DNA from: Acinetobacter sp. 10FS3-1
GTDB taxonomy: Bacteria; Pseudomonadota; Gammaproteobacteria; Pseudomonadales; Moraxellaceae
Direction: 5' to 3'
Length of the DNA stretch: 64,000 nt
Assembly (NCBI RefSeq): GCF_013343215.1
Contig: NZ_CP039144.1
Location: 248,001-312,000 of the forward strand
The position numbers were made by a program, and so were the translations under genes. Below are positions 56,135 through 64,000 of the stretch, piece by piece. Each line of letters starts with the position of its first letter. The stretch's first letter is position 1. Under the pieces are notes generated by a model. The model saw only the letters and a list, made by a program, of their open reading frames with translations. It had not been told where the DNA came from and searched no databases.

Positions 56135-56728
56135 ATGAAAACGATTCAGATGATTTGCTACCTCAAGCGTCATGCGTATCGTGATAAATTACAACGTAAG
56201 AATTTGATCAATCTGATCTCTCACTGCTGTATGCGTCACCAGGATTCTCTTTTGATGACGACCTACCTAGTGGAAGATTTTAAGGGTGTTCTCACTGGCT
56301 TTTGGAATACGATCAACAATCTTAAATATGCTGTAAAAACTGAACTGATCTTTATGATTAGCGAAGATGATGTTCTGGAAGAAATTGAGGTCGCACTTAA
56401 AGATTATTTTGTTCCGAATAAACTACCGATCAAAGTCATTTATGTGCCGTACCACGGCGAGCAGAGTGAACAGCTCATTGAGCAGTTTGAGAAGCTGATT
56501 TACTGCAATTTTGCGGATACTGGACCGGCTGATGAAAATGGCGAACCACGAATTGATGCAAGCGAGTGTATTAAAGAGCTTGATGCAAGTGGTATGATCG
56601 GACACCGAGCAGTACGTTGTAAAATCACACCTGAATTTGATTCGGCAATGTCTGTATATACAGAACGCTTGGACTTGTTAAGCCAAGAAGAAAACGACGA
56701 GTTTTTCTTGTCGATTAATGCTTTGTAA
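56135..56728 (+). CDS. Soluble protein of unknown function
   Basis: 197 residues from the ATG at 56135, preceded by TTGGAAACC; a TTG at 56126 is possible. Alpha/beta, three cysteines, no signal peptide. Its 3' end contains a perfect CTGTATATACAG (56652-56663), which may be an operator for the 56768 gene placed inside the coding sequence. The two genes are 39 bp apart. Confidence 0.72.
   Translation: MKTIQMICYLKRHAYRDKLQRKNLINLISHCCMRHQDSLLMTTYLVEDFKGVLTGFWNTINNLKYAVKTELIFMISEDDVLEEIEVALKDYFVPNKLPIKVIYVPYHGEQSEQLIEQFEKLIYCNFADTGPADENGEPRIDASECIKELDASGMIGHRAVRCKITPEFDSAMSVYTERLDLLSQEENDEFFLSINAL
56652..56663. promoter_or_regulatory. Perfect palindrome CTGTATATACAG inside a gene
   Basis: A perfect copy of the dispersed palindrome within the last 80 bp of the 56135 gene, 105 bp before the 56768 start. 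It could control the downstream gene or be a chance occurrence in coding DNA. Confidence 0.4.
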
Positions 56729-56767
56729 GAACTTAAAAAACCTACTGTCAGTGGTTATGAGATAAAC

Positions 56768-58198
56768 ATGAAAAAGAGTGTTATAGCCGGTGTTACTGCC
56801 GGAGTAATTATTGTTGGAGCCGGTGCATACATTGGCATCCATGAAAGTAAAAAGGACAACCCATCATTTTCTACGAATACCAGCGACAAAAACAAAAAAT
56901 CAAAATCCGAAATGACTGAGCAGCAGCTCGTATCTGAATACGAAAAGCGCGTGACCAGCTATAACCCAGATATTTACCCAATCCCTAAAAACAATATTGG
57001 TCGTCTTGATGCTGATACTGAATGTATTAACGGTCTTGGTGGTAAATCAAAAGGGTTAGGCAAAGGGATTTTTGATGAATCTCTATTTGTGATTATGACC
57101 GAAGCCAGTGAGTTTGAAGGCTTCAAAGCGTTTGCTCCTTATTCTCGCGTTACCAATGTTGTAAATGACGTAATTTTTGAAGCTGATGTTGATACCTTTG
57201 ATCGTCAGGTAATGAACCAACGCTACATGATGGCGGGTGTTCCTTCTAAACGTCACATCATTACCACTGATGGTTTTTTCTATGACAGCTATAGCCACAT
57301 GCCAGTGAAGGGGGTAGGTTATCCAGTTGGCTACCTGATCTCACAAGCGGGTTTATATACCGGTACTGCATTGATCAATGACCAGTGCGATAAAGACTTG
57401 GGTAAACGCAAGTATGAATGGCAGAAGATTGATATTAGTGATAAGCCGATCTCATATATCACTACAACCATTCCAACGACCCAAACCGTGATTTCACCTT
57501 ATGGCATGTTCTCCTATACGATCAGCAGCTACCTGTATTTACCGAATACTACAGGCGAATACATTGCTAGTAATATTAAGCTGCTACAGAAGTTTAATCG
57601 CAATGACCGCTATCCAAAAGGCTCGTATATCTATATTCCAAAGAATATCGAAGTCTACAAAGAAGTAATGATGCAAGACCTGAATGAGTACACTGCAATC
57701 GAAAACTTCAACATGGATGAATATGTCACCCAGGTTGCGAAGGTGTCAGGTGTGGACCCAAAAGTGGTGAGTATGATTGAGACAAATTCAGGGAATATGA
57801 CGTTGTACGTTCCGCGCCACAAATTCGATCAAACTGAATTACCAAATGCTTCACCGATTCTGAAAAAAGATGGCAAGTATTATCCGATGGCTTGGACATT
57901 ACCTAACAAAACCGACATTAACTATAAAAAAGGTGTTGGCGATTTAGCGTATATGAACAAGACGGCGCACGATCACACTGTTCATGCCATGAAATCTTCT
58001 TTCCAGGGATTGCAGTTAAGCAATAACACCTTGACTGATGGTGCAACGAAAGAAATGGCTGAATCTCGACAGGCTCTATATGACCGCCGAGTGAGGGAAA
58101 TAGAAAAAATGTTTGGTCCAGAGTTTAAGGATATTCCACCTGAATTACTGGCAGACTTAAAAGACCCAAGTAAAGGTTTGACCATTACCGGTAACTAA
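56768..58198 (+). CDS. Signal-anchored envelope protein with possible LysM-like segments
   Basis: 476 residues. N-terminal hydrophobic anchor (about 4-25), Lys/Ser-rich linker, then a large extracytoplasmic domain. Two stretches read like LysM motifs: NIKLLQKFNRNDRYPKGSYI followed by YIPKN (about 274-298), and VAKVSGVDPKVVSMIETNSG followed by LYVP (about 323-350). If real, it binds peptidoglycan. Ends at a terminator (58225). Confidence 0.72.
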   Translation: MKKSVIAGVTAGVIIVGAGAYIGIHESKKDNPSFSTNTSDKNKKSKSEMTEQQLVSEYEKRVTSYNPDIYPIPKNNIGRLDADTECINGLGGKSKGLGKGIFDESLFVIMTEASEFEGFKAFAPYSRVTNVVNDVIFEADVDTFDRQVMNQRYMMAGVPSKRHIITTDGFFYDSYSHMPVKGVGYPVGYLISQAGLYTGTALINDQCDKDLGKRKYEWQKIDISDKPISYITTTIPTTQTVISPYGMFSYTISSYLYLPNTTGEYIASNIKLLQKFNRNDRYPKGSYIYIPKNIEVYKEVMMQDLNEYTAIENFNMDEYVTQVAKVSGVDPKVVSMIETNSGNMTLYVPRHKFDQTELPNASPILKKDGKYYPMAWTLPNKTDINYKKGVGDLAYMNKTAHDHTVHAMKSSFQGLQLSNNTLTDGATKEMAESRQALYDRRVREIEKMFGPEFKDIPPELLADLKDPSKGLTITGN

Positions 58199-58224
58199 TT
58201 TTATTAGGTTAAAGTGTATTTATG

Positions 58225-58249
58225 GGGCTTCTACGGAAGCCCTTTTCTT
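58225..58249 (+). terminator. Terminator after the 56768 gene
   Basis: GGGCTTC-TACG-GAAGCCC followed by TTTTCTTT. Confidence 0.8.
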
Positions 58250-58304
58250 TGTAAATTATTTGGAATTAAAGTATGCTGTATACCACCTAAACTTTAGGTT
58301 GATT

Positions 58305-58332
58305 GCTCTAATTGAAATATGGCATAAGTCAA
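58305..58332 (-). promoter_or_regulatory. Inverted copy of the TTGACTTATGCCAT element
   Basis: On the minus strand TTGACTTATGCCAT matches the promoter family at 38974, 43892 and 56054, but the -10 place (TAGAGC or AGAGCA) is poor and no minus-strand gene follows nearby. It is either an antisense promoter or a bare regulator-binding site. The rest of the 297-bp gap (58199-58494) is AT-rich with nothing recognised. Confidence 0.4.
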
Positions 58333-58494
58333 TTTGTATGTTTTTTTTTAACAATATAAATATATGTATTTTATGTATTTTTTATTTTAAAACATGGGTA
58401 AAGTCACTTTGTTCTTTACACGGTTTTTAACACTTAAAAATTATACTGTGCTATATTCAGAACTTAGCAAAAAAAACAAATTGAAGGACACTTT

Positions 58495-58869
58495 ATGCCT
58501 CCCTCTAAAGTGACAAAAACAGTTCAAGCTTTTCAGGTCGATTCTAGCTTTGACAAGATTCAAAAACATTGTGAAGCGACCCATAAGCAGTTGAGCCGGT
58601 TTATCAGTCATCAGTTTGATGATCTATTGCGAAAAGGTGAAGGTAAATGGACAGTAAGCGTGGACCAATTTAGTGAATTAATCTCTAAAGAATCCAAGCA
58701 GAATATTTGTCGTTTCCGTTTGCGTGAGGATGTAAACAAGCGTGTTGATGCGTTTGCAGCAAATACTTCGCGCAAGAAAAGCCTGTTTCTGAGTTTTTTG
58801 CTGTACCAGGTTGCAGTTCAGTTGGAACATGGTAATAAAAGGCGGATTGTGAAAAAGCGTGACGAATAG
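58495..58869 (+). CDS. Small basic protein, possible regulator
   Basis: 124 residues, basic, helical with a short N-terminal strand (KTVQAFQVDSSF) that could be part of a ribbon-helix-helix fold; a second similar block (NICRFRLREDVNKRVDAFA) follows, as in a tandem RHH. AAGGACAC precedes the ATG. It lies at the head of the TelA operon and may regulate it. Family not confirmed. Confidence 0.65.
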   Translation: MPPSKVTKTVQAFQVDSSFDKIQKHCEATHKQLSRFISHQFDDLLRKGEGKWTVSVDQFSELISKESKQNICRFRLREDVNKRVDAFAANTSRKKSLFLSFLLYQVAVQLEHGNKRRIVKKRDE

Positions 58870-58877
58870 ATGGCTTA

Positions 58878-59774
58878 GTGGGAACAATTGCCTTGTCCTC
58901 ACATTCTACTCGCATATACGCGGGTGGTTTTAAAGCATGTAAGATTCTGGGTAGTGGTGGTGTGATGGAAAGAATAGCTCCTGGTTCACATGATACGCAC
59001 TTATATAGCGTTGAAGAGTTCCTTGCGGATACTGTCAGCGTTGATAAGGGATACGGCAGTGAACTGTTTGATGCGATCAATACGCTCACTGGTTTTACTT
59101 CGTATGATCAGTCTAAAGGTGTGCAGTATTACTTTCAGGGTGAATTGCATCCTTATCATCGTGCGTGTACTTATCAGCCATTAGTACGTTCTATCAATGA
59201 AGACATCAAAGCGATTTTTGCAGGGATGGAGCTTTCCGACCCGAAAAAATTGAGCCGTAAGTTCTCGTGGTGGGATAAACTGTTGTGCAATCACACGCAA
59301 GCTGAATCAGATTACTTACAGGGCGTAAAAGATATTCGTTGCCACAAAGTCTTGATGGAGCGTAATGCGAAGCAGCTACTTGAAGCATTAACCGCTTTAC
59401 GTTCAATTGAGAAAGAGTTGTCTACGGCGTTACCATTCTTAAAGCAATTAATTGACCAGGGTTTTACCTTCGTTCAAAAGCAACAAGAGAACCCGGAGCC
59501 GGTTTATGAACGTCATGTAGATCGTTTTAATCGCCAGTTGCAAAATGCAGTCGCATTTCAGTCAATGGCAATGATGAATGCTAAACAAATTGAGCAATAT
59601 ATTGATGTAGCCCAAGCTACATTAGATCGCGCCACCGAAGTTAGCACTTTATTGATTCCGATTTGGCAAACTGTGTATCACAATCAAAATTCTGAACACC
59701 ATGTCGATAAAGCTAATTTGGAAGAAATAGCGGTATTGCATGAAAGAGTGATTGAAAGCCTAAAAAGCTTGTAA
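58878..59774 (+). CDS. TelA-operon protein 1 (TelA-like helical)
   Basis: 298 residues from a GTG at 58878; an ATG at 58965 (MERIAPGSHDTH) with GGTGGTG upstream would give 269 and is a real alternative. All-helical, cytoplasmic. Its end (STLLIPIWQTVYHNQN) resembles the TelA segment TIPTWKNSYA, suggesting a divergent relative. First of four closely spaced genes with the 59808, 60654 and 61877 genes. Confidence 0.68.
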   Translation: MGTIALSSHSTRIYAGGFKACKILGSGGVMERIAPGSHDTHLYSVEEFLADTVSVDKGYGSELFDAINTLTGFTSYDQSKGVQYYFQGELHPYHRACTYQPLVRSINEDIKAIFAGMELSDPKKLSRKFSWWDKLLCNHTQAESDYLQGVKDIRCHKVLMERNAKQLLEALTALRSIEKELSTALPFLKQLIDQGFTFVQKQQENPEPVYERHVDRFNRQLQNAVAFQSMAMMNAKQIEQYIDVAQATLDRATEVSTLLIPIWQTVYHNQNSEHHVDKANLEEIAVLHERVIESLKSL

Positions 59775-59807
59775 AATTTAAGTAAATTTACATGGAGTAT
59801 TTCACCC

Positions 59808-60620
59808 ATGCAGTTAGTAAACCTAGATAACACACAGATGCTTCTTGCATCTTTACAACGTATTGGAAATCAAGATTTATTGGGGCTTCCTATACAATCC
59901 ACTGCAAATATTGAACGTGCGATTGCACTGGCTTGTGACTTATTTGGTTCGGATAAAGCAGTAATGGCTACGGCGCATGAGAAACTTGCGCTGATGATCG
60001 ACAGCTACCCGAAATCTGTTCAAGAATATACAGCGACCATTCGCCAAGTGAAGGCTCACGAGCTGACCAATCTAATCAATGGTTATAACGATAAGCTGTA
60101 TAACCTGTTAAAGCTGCAAGCCAATTTCAATCTGAATATTTTTTATAAAAAGTCTATCGAAGAAATACTGTCTGCCAGTGTCGATTTTCTGGAAGAAAGT
60201 AAGGTTCTTCTGGCTGATGAACATGAAGTATTGCTGCGTAACTTCATTCGAGTAAAACGGATTCACGACCAGATCAAGCTCCGCTATACCGGAATCAAGG
60301 AACGCGCCCAGATTTTAAATGATGCCGGTATAAAGCTGTCTGTTATTCAATCTGTATGTCAGCTTTACCATCAAACCGCGCTCAACCAGATTATATTGCT
60401 TGAGCCAAATAAACTTGAGCATGTCGAAGATTTGAATTACCTGAATTTTGTGGTTGCTACCGCAGATCGTGTTTTAACGCTGATTAATCCGGCTCATAAA
60501 CGCATTGTGGAAGTGGTGGCATGGTTCAGAGCAATTAACGATAACCAGAAGATTGCTTTAGAGATCATGCAAGCACACGAGAAGTACCTGGTAACAGCCC
60601 AAGCCCATGCTGTGTGCTAA
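59808..60620 (+). CDS. TelA-operon protein 2 (helical, unknown)
   Basis: 270 residues, all-helical, no membrane segment. 33 bp from each neighbour. No motif recognised, but length and helical make-up resemble the other members, so it may be a partner in a TelA-containing complex. Confidence 0.72.
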   Translation: MQLVNLDNTQMLLASLQRIGNQDLLGLPIQSTANIERAIALACDLFGSDKAVMATAHEKLALMIDSYPKSVQEYTATIRQVKAHELTNLINGYNDKLYNLLKLQANFNLNIFYKKSIEEILSASVDFLEESKVLLADEHEVLLRNFIRVKRIHDQIKLRYTGIKERAQILNDAGIKLSVIQSVCQLYHQTALNQIILLEPNKLEHVEDLNYLNFVVATADRVLTLINPAHKRIVEVVAWFRAINDNQKIALEIMQAHEKYLVTAQAHAVC

Positions 60621-60653
60621 TCCAATAAAATTAATTCGGGAAATAAATTAGAA

Positions 60654-61880
60654 ATGAACCATACTAATCAAGTAGTAGCTACTGAAATCGACAACAAAGA
60701 TATTGATTCAGCTTTAAAGGCAATCGAAGAATCAAAAGGTATTACCCGAAATCAAATTTTGGGTCCAACAGTAGACACTTTATCGACCCCGGAAACGATT
60801 GCACGTATCCATGCAATTAAATCAAAACTGGACGGCAATCTATCATCCAATGAAGTTAGTCTGTTTGGCTTGGAGATTGGTGAAAAGACCAATACCTATA
60901 CCAAAGATATGTTATCCGAAGTCCAAAGCAATGACCTGGAAACTTTGGGTACTGGTCTGACAAATCTCGTGCTTTCTACCCAGAAGCATAGCCAGAATGC
61001 TTTAATGTTCCGTGAGCGCAACCAGAAAAGCAGTATTCCGTTGATCGGTAAGCTGATTGACCGATACCGTGAGAAGAAGGAAGAAAACAAGATCATGTTT
61101 GCTACGGTTAAGCAGAACATTGATGAAATGGTTGATAATCTGAATGTACGTCAGAATGCGATTATTAAGCGCAATGACGAGCTAGAAAATATGTACAACG
61201 GCGTTCTTGAGACAGCTCAGGAGATTGGTCTATACATCATTTCCGCACAGCTTCGTTTAGCCGAGCTGAAAGCTGAACTGGTGGTACTCAGTAATCGTAA
61301 TTTGGACAACTCAGACAAGTTTCTGGTTCAGGAAATTTTCGACAAAAATGCAGCCGTAAACTCACTGGAAAAACGCATTGATGATATGTACCTGTTGCAG
61401 CAAGCTCAATTCTTGACCCTGCCACAGATTCGCGTGATTCAGCAGAACAACCGCGATCTTACTGATAAGTTCAATGTGGTGAAGTCGATTACGATTCCTA
61501 CCTGGAAGAACAGCTACGCTATGGCGATCTCGCTGCAAGATCAGCAAAATAATATCGAGCTGATCAATCAGGTGGACGACCATACCAACCAATTGCTGAA
61601 AAACCTGGCAGATCAGTTGCAGCAAAACTCTATCGCTACAGCCAAAGCCAATAACCGCAATGCCATTGATGTAGAGACTATTGAGCATGTACAGCAAAAA
61701 TTGGTTGAAACAGTTGAGGAAGTTATCAAAATTCAACAGCAAGGCATTATCGAAAACCGTAAAGCAATTTTGCGTCTGAATAAGAATAAAGGTTTTACTG
61801 ATGCGATTATGCTGAACCAGGAAAGCAAACTTCCAAAAGGTATTCTGGCCCTGGAAGTAGGTGGAAGCAAAGAAAAATGA
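60654..61880 (+). CDS. telA: TelA/toxic-anion-resistance family protein
   Basis: 408 residues, all-helical. It shows the TelA (toxic anion resistance) family core: LPQIRVIQQNNRDLTDKFN, then IPTWKNSYAMAISL, and a long helix with AIDVETIEHVQQKLVETVEE. Members are linked to tellurite and colicin resistance and phage inhibition and are cytoplasmic, often membrane-associated. The stop overlaps the start of the next gene by four bases (ATGA). No terB/terD genes are present, so this is not a classical ter operon. Confidence 0.88.
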   Translation: MNHTNQVVATEIDNKDIDSALKAIEESKGITRNQILGPTVDTLSTPETIARIHAIKSKLDGNLSSNEVSLFGLEIGEKTNTYTKDMLSEVQSNDLETLGTGLTNLVLSTQKHSQNALMFRERNQKSSIPLIGKLIDRYREKKEENKIMFATVKQNIDEMVDNLNVRQNAIIKRNDELENMYNGVLETAQEIGLYIISAQLRLAELKAELVVLSNRNLDNSDKFLVQEIFDKNAAVNSLEKRIDDMYLLQQAQFLTLPQIRVIQQNNRDLTDKFNVVKSITIPTWKNSYAMAISLQDQQNNIELINQVDDHTNQLLKNLADQLQQNSIATAKANNRNAIDVETIEHVQQKLVETVEEVIKIQQQGIIENRKAILRLNKNKGFTDAIMLNQESKLPKGILALEVGGSKEK

Positions 61881-62617
61881 GACGCGACCGGCTGACCCAA
61901 AGAGTATTAGAGCAGTACCGCAATGAAGATTTGAATGAGCATTACGAAAAGAGCCGTAAATACTTTATCAATATCTTCATATTGGCGTTATTCATTGGGT
62001 TTATCGCCTTATTTATTGTAGTTCAAAACCATTACAGCATCTATCTCAACTATGCCAAGTATGACTTGGCACGTTATGAAAATATGGTGGATGAATCTGT
62101 TACCGGTGAATACGAATCTGTAAAAGGGGAAGCTGCTCTATCGAAATGGGAGCAATATAAGAAAATAGTTCGCACCAGTGCTTTACCAATAACTGACCAG
62201 AACTACATTCTTGCTCAAAAAGCCTTGCTCTTGGATTTGCCAGAAAACGAAGAGCTGAACAAGCTGTCATCTTATTTTGAGTATGAAGTTAAAACGGATG
62301 ATCTGGACTATGTAAACGTAGATCATAACGTCTTGAACCGTTTTGTTTTTCACTACTCACCATATAACGGCACAGATAAAAAAATGTTCGTGAAACTTCA
62401 AGCGGAGCTTTTCGACAAAATGGCAACTAAGATTGTGCGTGAGAACTATGTAAATCTGTTTTTATACAACACATCGGTTCTGCTAGATCAGTACAATAGG
62501 CCAGTTCACCGGTTTCTACCGTTTGGGGTGATTTACCTCATTATGTTTGGCTTTTGTTTTGCAGTGTTCTATGGCGTATGCAACAACTTGGCTGCCAGGT
62601 ACGAAGCCTATCATTAG
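61877..62617 (+). CDS. TelA-operon membrane protein
   Basis: 246 residues. Two membrane segments (about 31-52 and 214-236) flank a soluble, probably periplasmic domain. Translationally coupled to telA by a four-base overlap, so it is a likely membrane anchor of the TelA complex. No family recognised. Confidence 0.78.
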   Translation: MRRDRLTQRVLEQYRNEDLNEHYEKSRKYFINIFILALFIGFIALFIVVQNHYSIYLNYAKYDLARYENMVDESVTGEYESVKGEAALSKWEQYKKIVRTSALPITDQNYILAQKALLLDLPENEELNKLSSYFEYEVKTDDLDYVNVDHNVLNRFVFHYSPYNGTDKKMFVKLQAELFDKMATKIVRENYVNLFLYNTSVLLDQYNRPVHRFLPFGVIYLIMFGFCFAVFYGVCNNLAARYEAYH

Positions 62618-62637
62618 GATGCAGTACCAAAGATACG

Positions 62638-62662
62638 AAAAAGCCCGGATGGGGCTTTTTTT
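62638..62662 (+). terminator. Terminator of the TelA operon
   Basis: AAAAGCCC-GGAT-GGGGCTTTTTTT. Confidence 0.8.
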
Positions 62663-62714
62663 ACGTCTCCGGTAAAATGCACGTCCGATACTAAAAAAGA
62701 GCTGTCAGCGTAAA

Positions 62715-62982
62715 TTAGGAAGCAAGAGGGTGGTTTTCTAACGCATGGTTGGCATATCCGACTACGTTACCATCCAAAGTGGCCGGATAAGTATTCCATT
62801 TGATGCAGTGATCGTCTGCATACCATTTCACTTCTACTAAGCCTGTAGATTCATATTCTTCATGGACCAGGGCTTCAAGTTCATCAAAGTGTTTAATCTC
62901 ACGTATTGTTCATTGAATCTTCAAGTAATTGTCGATGCCAATGGAAAAGAATTGAAGTGTTGTTATTGTCGGTTGCGATCAT
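62715..62982 (-). pseudogene. Frameshifted small gene
   Basis: The minus-strand ATG at 62982 opens MIATDNNNTSILFHWHRQ and stops at TGA after 27 codons. The next frame, open from just beyond that point, reads REIKHFDELEALVHEEYEST and continues through VKWYADDHCIKWNTYP to a stop at 62715. A single base lost near 62905 would join the two into one protein of about 90 residues. The second half has normal coding composition. Confidence 0.6.
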
Positions 62983-63040
62983 AAGTATTCCCTAGAGCCG
63001 TCTGTTCTAAGGTCTGTTTTCAGTCTACTTTTCTTTAGGC
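62983..63040. other. Short gap before the small-RNA candidate
   Basis: No gene. It contains the upstream region of the frameshifted gene and the downstream end of the small-RNA terminator. Confidence 0.4.
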
Positions 63041-63147
63041 AAAAAAAAACTGCGTAAGCACTTCTAATACTGACGCAGTACCTATTCTTCATAGGTTGTA
63101 AAATATCGGTAAGCGAGAATGGACGTTCTCATGTGCTTACAGTGTGT
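63041..63147 (-). ncRNA. Structured small RNA candidate on the minus strand
   Basis: A perfect -10 box (TATAAT on the minus strand, 63154-63159; weak -35) is followed by about 107 nt with three hairpins. First, GTAAGC...GCTTAC (63109-63140) enclosing GAGAA/TTCTC. Second, ACCTAT-GAAGA-ATAGGT (63080-63096). Third, a terminator ACTGCGT/ACGCAGT (63049-63079) followed by nine U. There is no open frame. The organisation is that of an independent small RNA; a target cannot be named. Confidence 0.65.
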
Positions 63148-63159
63148 ACAGTCATTATA

Positions 63160-63810
63160 AGCATTTTTTCTCAGGAATCTATACTTTTTTTAAATTATTT
63201 TTATTTTTCTCGTATTTTTTTTGATTTCTCAATTATTAACTATTTGTTACCGATTTAACGGAAATTCATTCTCTATTAAATAAATCATATAGCTCTGCGG
63301 ATATTATTGTAGGTAAGGTTATTTTAAGAGTTTTTAGTGTATAAAAACTACTCAAAATTAAGGGGGAAAGGAGATGTTTGTTGAAAAAATGTGTTGCAAG
63401 CCTATGTTTAATAGAGGGTTCAAGGCGGTGTAATGACAAGTGAAGTACATACATTTTTTTCACATAAATTTTGATAGTTTTTGTAATTATACCTTGTTTT
63501 TTTAGTTTAAGACCTTTTGCAAATATTATAATGACATAGAGTATTTATTTTATTTCAATGAAGTTATTTAAAATATTTTTATTATTAAATAATTTTAATT
63601 TATTTTAATAATCATAAAAAGACTATTATATCTTTAATTGTTTTTAAGTATAAAAAATAAATGGTTTTTCGTGATCTTTAAAACATGCCCGAACATGCCA
63701 GAGCTAGGGGCTAATTCCATATCTTTCTTTATATAACAAATACTTAGCTTTTATTTTTTGAGTTTTGCATACGTGTTCACACACCAGAAATAGCATTAAA
63801 ACCCTCTAGG
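63160..63810. other. 650 bp of AT-rich DNA without genes
   Basis: No convincing open frame on either strand. A 65-codon minus-strand frame at 63266-63463 lacks coding character and a ribosome site. A short direct repeat, CATGCCcgaaCATGCC, lies at about 63684-63699. Confidence 0.4.
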
Positions 63811-63840
63811 TTGACCTATGCCATGAATGGGTTTTTATAT
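63811..63840 (+). promoter_or_regulatory. Promoter of the TTGACC-TATGCCATG family
   Basis: TTGACC, 17-bp spacer starting TATGCCATGAATGG, then TTTATA. It points out of the window and predicts a gene beyond 64000. Confidence 0.5.
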
Positions 63841-63930
63841 AGTATTTTTTGATTTGTTGCTTTTAGCTCATATTAAACAGCTTTTTTAAGTTGATTAATT
63901 GAATTGGTATTAACCCATTTATTTGTATTA

Positions 63931-63952
63931 AGGGTGTATATAAATACACCCT
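63931..63952. repeat. 9-bp inverted repeat downstream of the last promoter
   Basis: AGGGTGTAT and ATACACCCT separated by ATAA, about 90 bp after the TATGCCATG-family promoter. It contains the TGTAT half of the dispersed palindrome and could be an operator or a leader hairpin. Confidence 0.5.
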
Positions 63953-64000
63953 GGCATTAAAAACTATAAAAATAGAAAAATATTTATTTTATAGGTATGA

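Noticed and set aside
3849..56663. LexA (SOS) boxes
   Set aside because: The palindrome CTGTATATACAG is 12 bp, shorter than CTGT-N8-ACAG, and Acinetobacter has no classical LexA. A plasmid regulator is more likely.
60654..61880. A complete tellurite-resistance (ter) operon
   Set aside because: Only the TelA-type gene is present; no terB, terC, terD or terE relatives are in the window.
63266..63463. A 65-codon minus-strand gene
   Set aside because: AT-rich shadow frame without a ribosome site or protein-like composition.

Overview
The window looks like part of a large plasmid from a gammaproteobacterium of the Acinetobacter/Moraxellaceae type. This is inferred from moderate-to-low GC, an IS17-like IS5-family element, a replication origin with an adjacent Rep-like gene, very large plasmid-type proteins, a toxin-antitoxin pair, and no chromosomal housekeeping, rRNA or tRNA genes. 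Most proteins belong to families I cannot name; these are described without an assigned function.

Layout. (1) 1-17878, minus strand: a long block with a giant protein cut by the window edge, three tandem paralogous exported proteins (3974-7377), more secreted or helical proteins, and a 2300-residue low-complexity giant. (2) 17879-18536: a divergent regulatory region with repeats, then a 219-residue protein. (3) 19427-28314, minus strand: a 2328-residue protein joining an N-terminal methyltransferase-like domain to a Strawberry-notch-type helicase, and a 599-residue companion. (4) 28930-29430: a strong oriV candidate with three perfect DnaA boxes and six iteron-like copies, followed by a 214-residue winged-helix-like protein and an 825-residue protein with a Rep_3-like winged helix and an AT-hook. 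(5) 33284-35719: a compact cas6-like / csf3 (cas5-like) / csf2 (cas7-like) operon of type IV CRISPR-Cas kind, with no csf1, no DinG helicase, no cas1/cas2 and no array. It is followed by a highly structured non-coding RNA (35819-36018). (6) 36112-47060: secreted, membrane, NERD-nuclease and M48-peptidase genes. (7) 47323-52400: an AT-rich cargo with a TetR regulator, a 43-bp palindromic operator, a cupin/JmjC-like oxygenase, a thioesterase, an EamA exporter and a PhaB-like reductase, bounded by a dead IS5-family element. (8) 52494-53636: a Xre/RES toxin-antitoxin pair. (9) 53693-62617: lipoprotein and membrane genes and a four-gene TelA operon. (10) 62618-64000: mostly non-coding, with a frameshifted gene and a minus-strand small-RNA candidate.

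Two dispersed DNA signals tie the plasmid together. One is the palindrome CTGTATATACAG (and close variants), found upstream of several operons. The other is a family of promoters that share not only the -35 box TTGACT but also the spacer sequence TATGCCATG. The most unusual system is the minimal Cas6-Cas5-Cas7 module between the Rep-like gene and the structured RNA.
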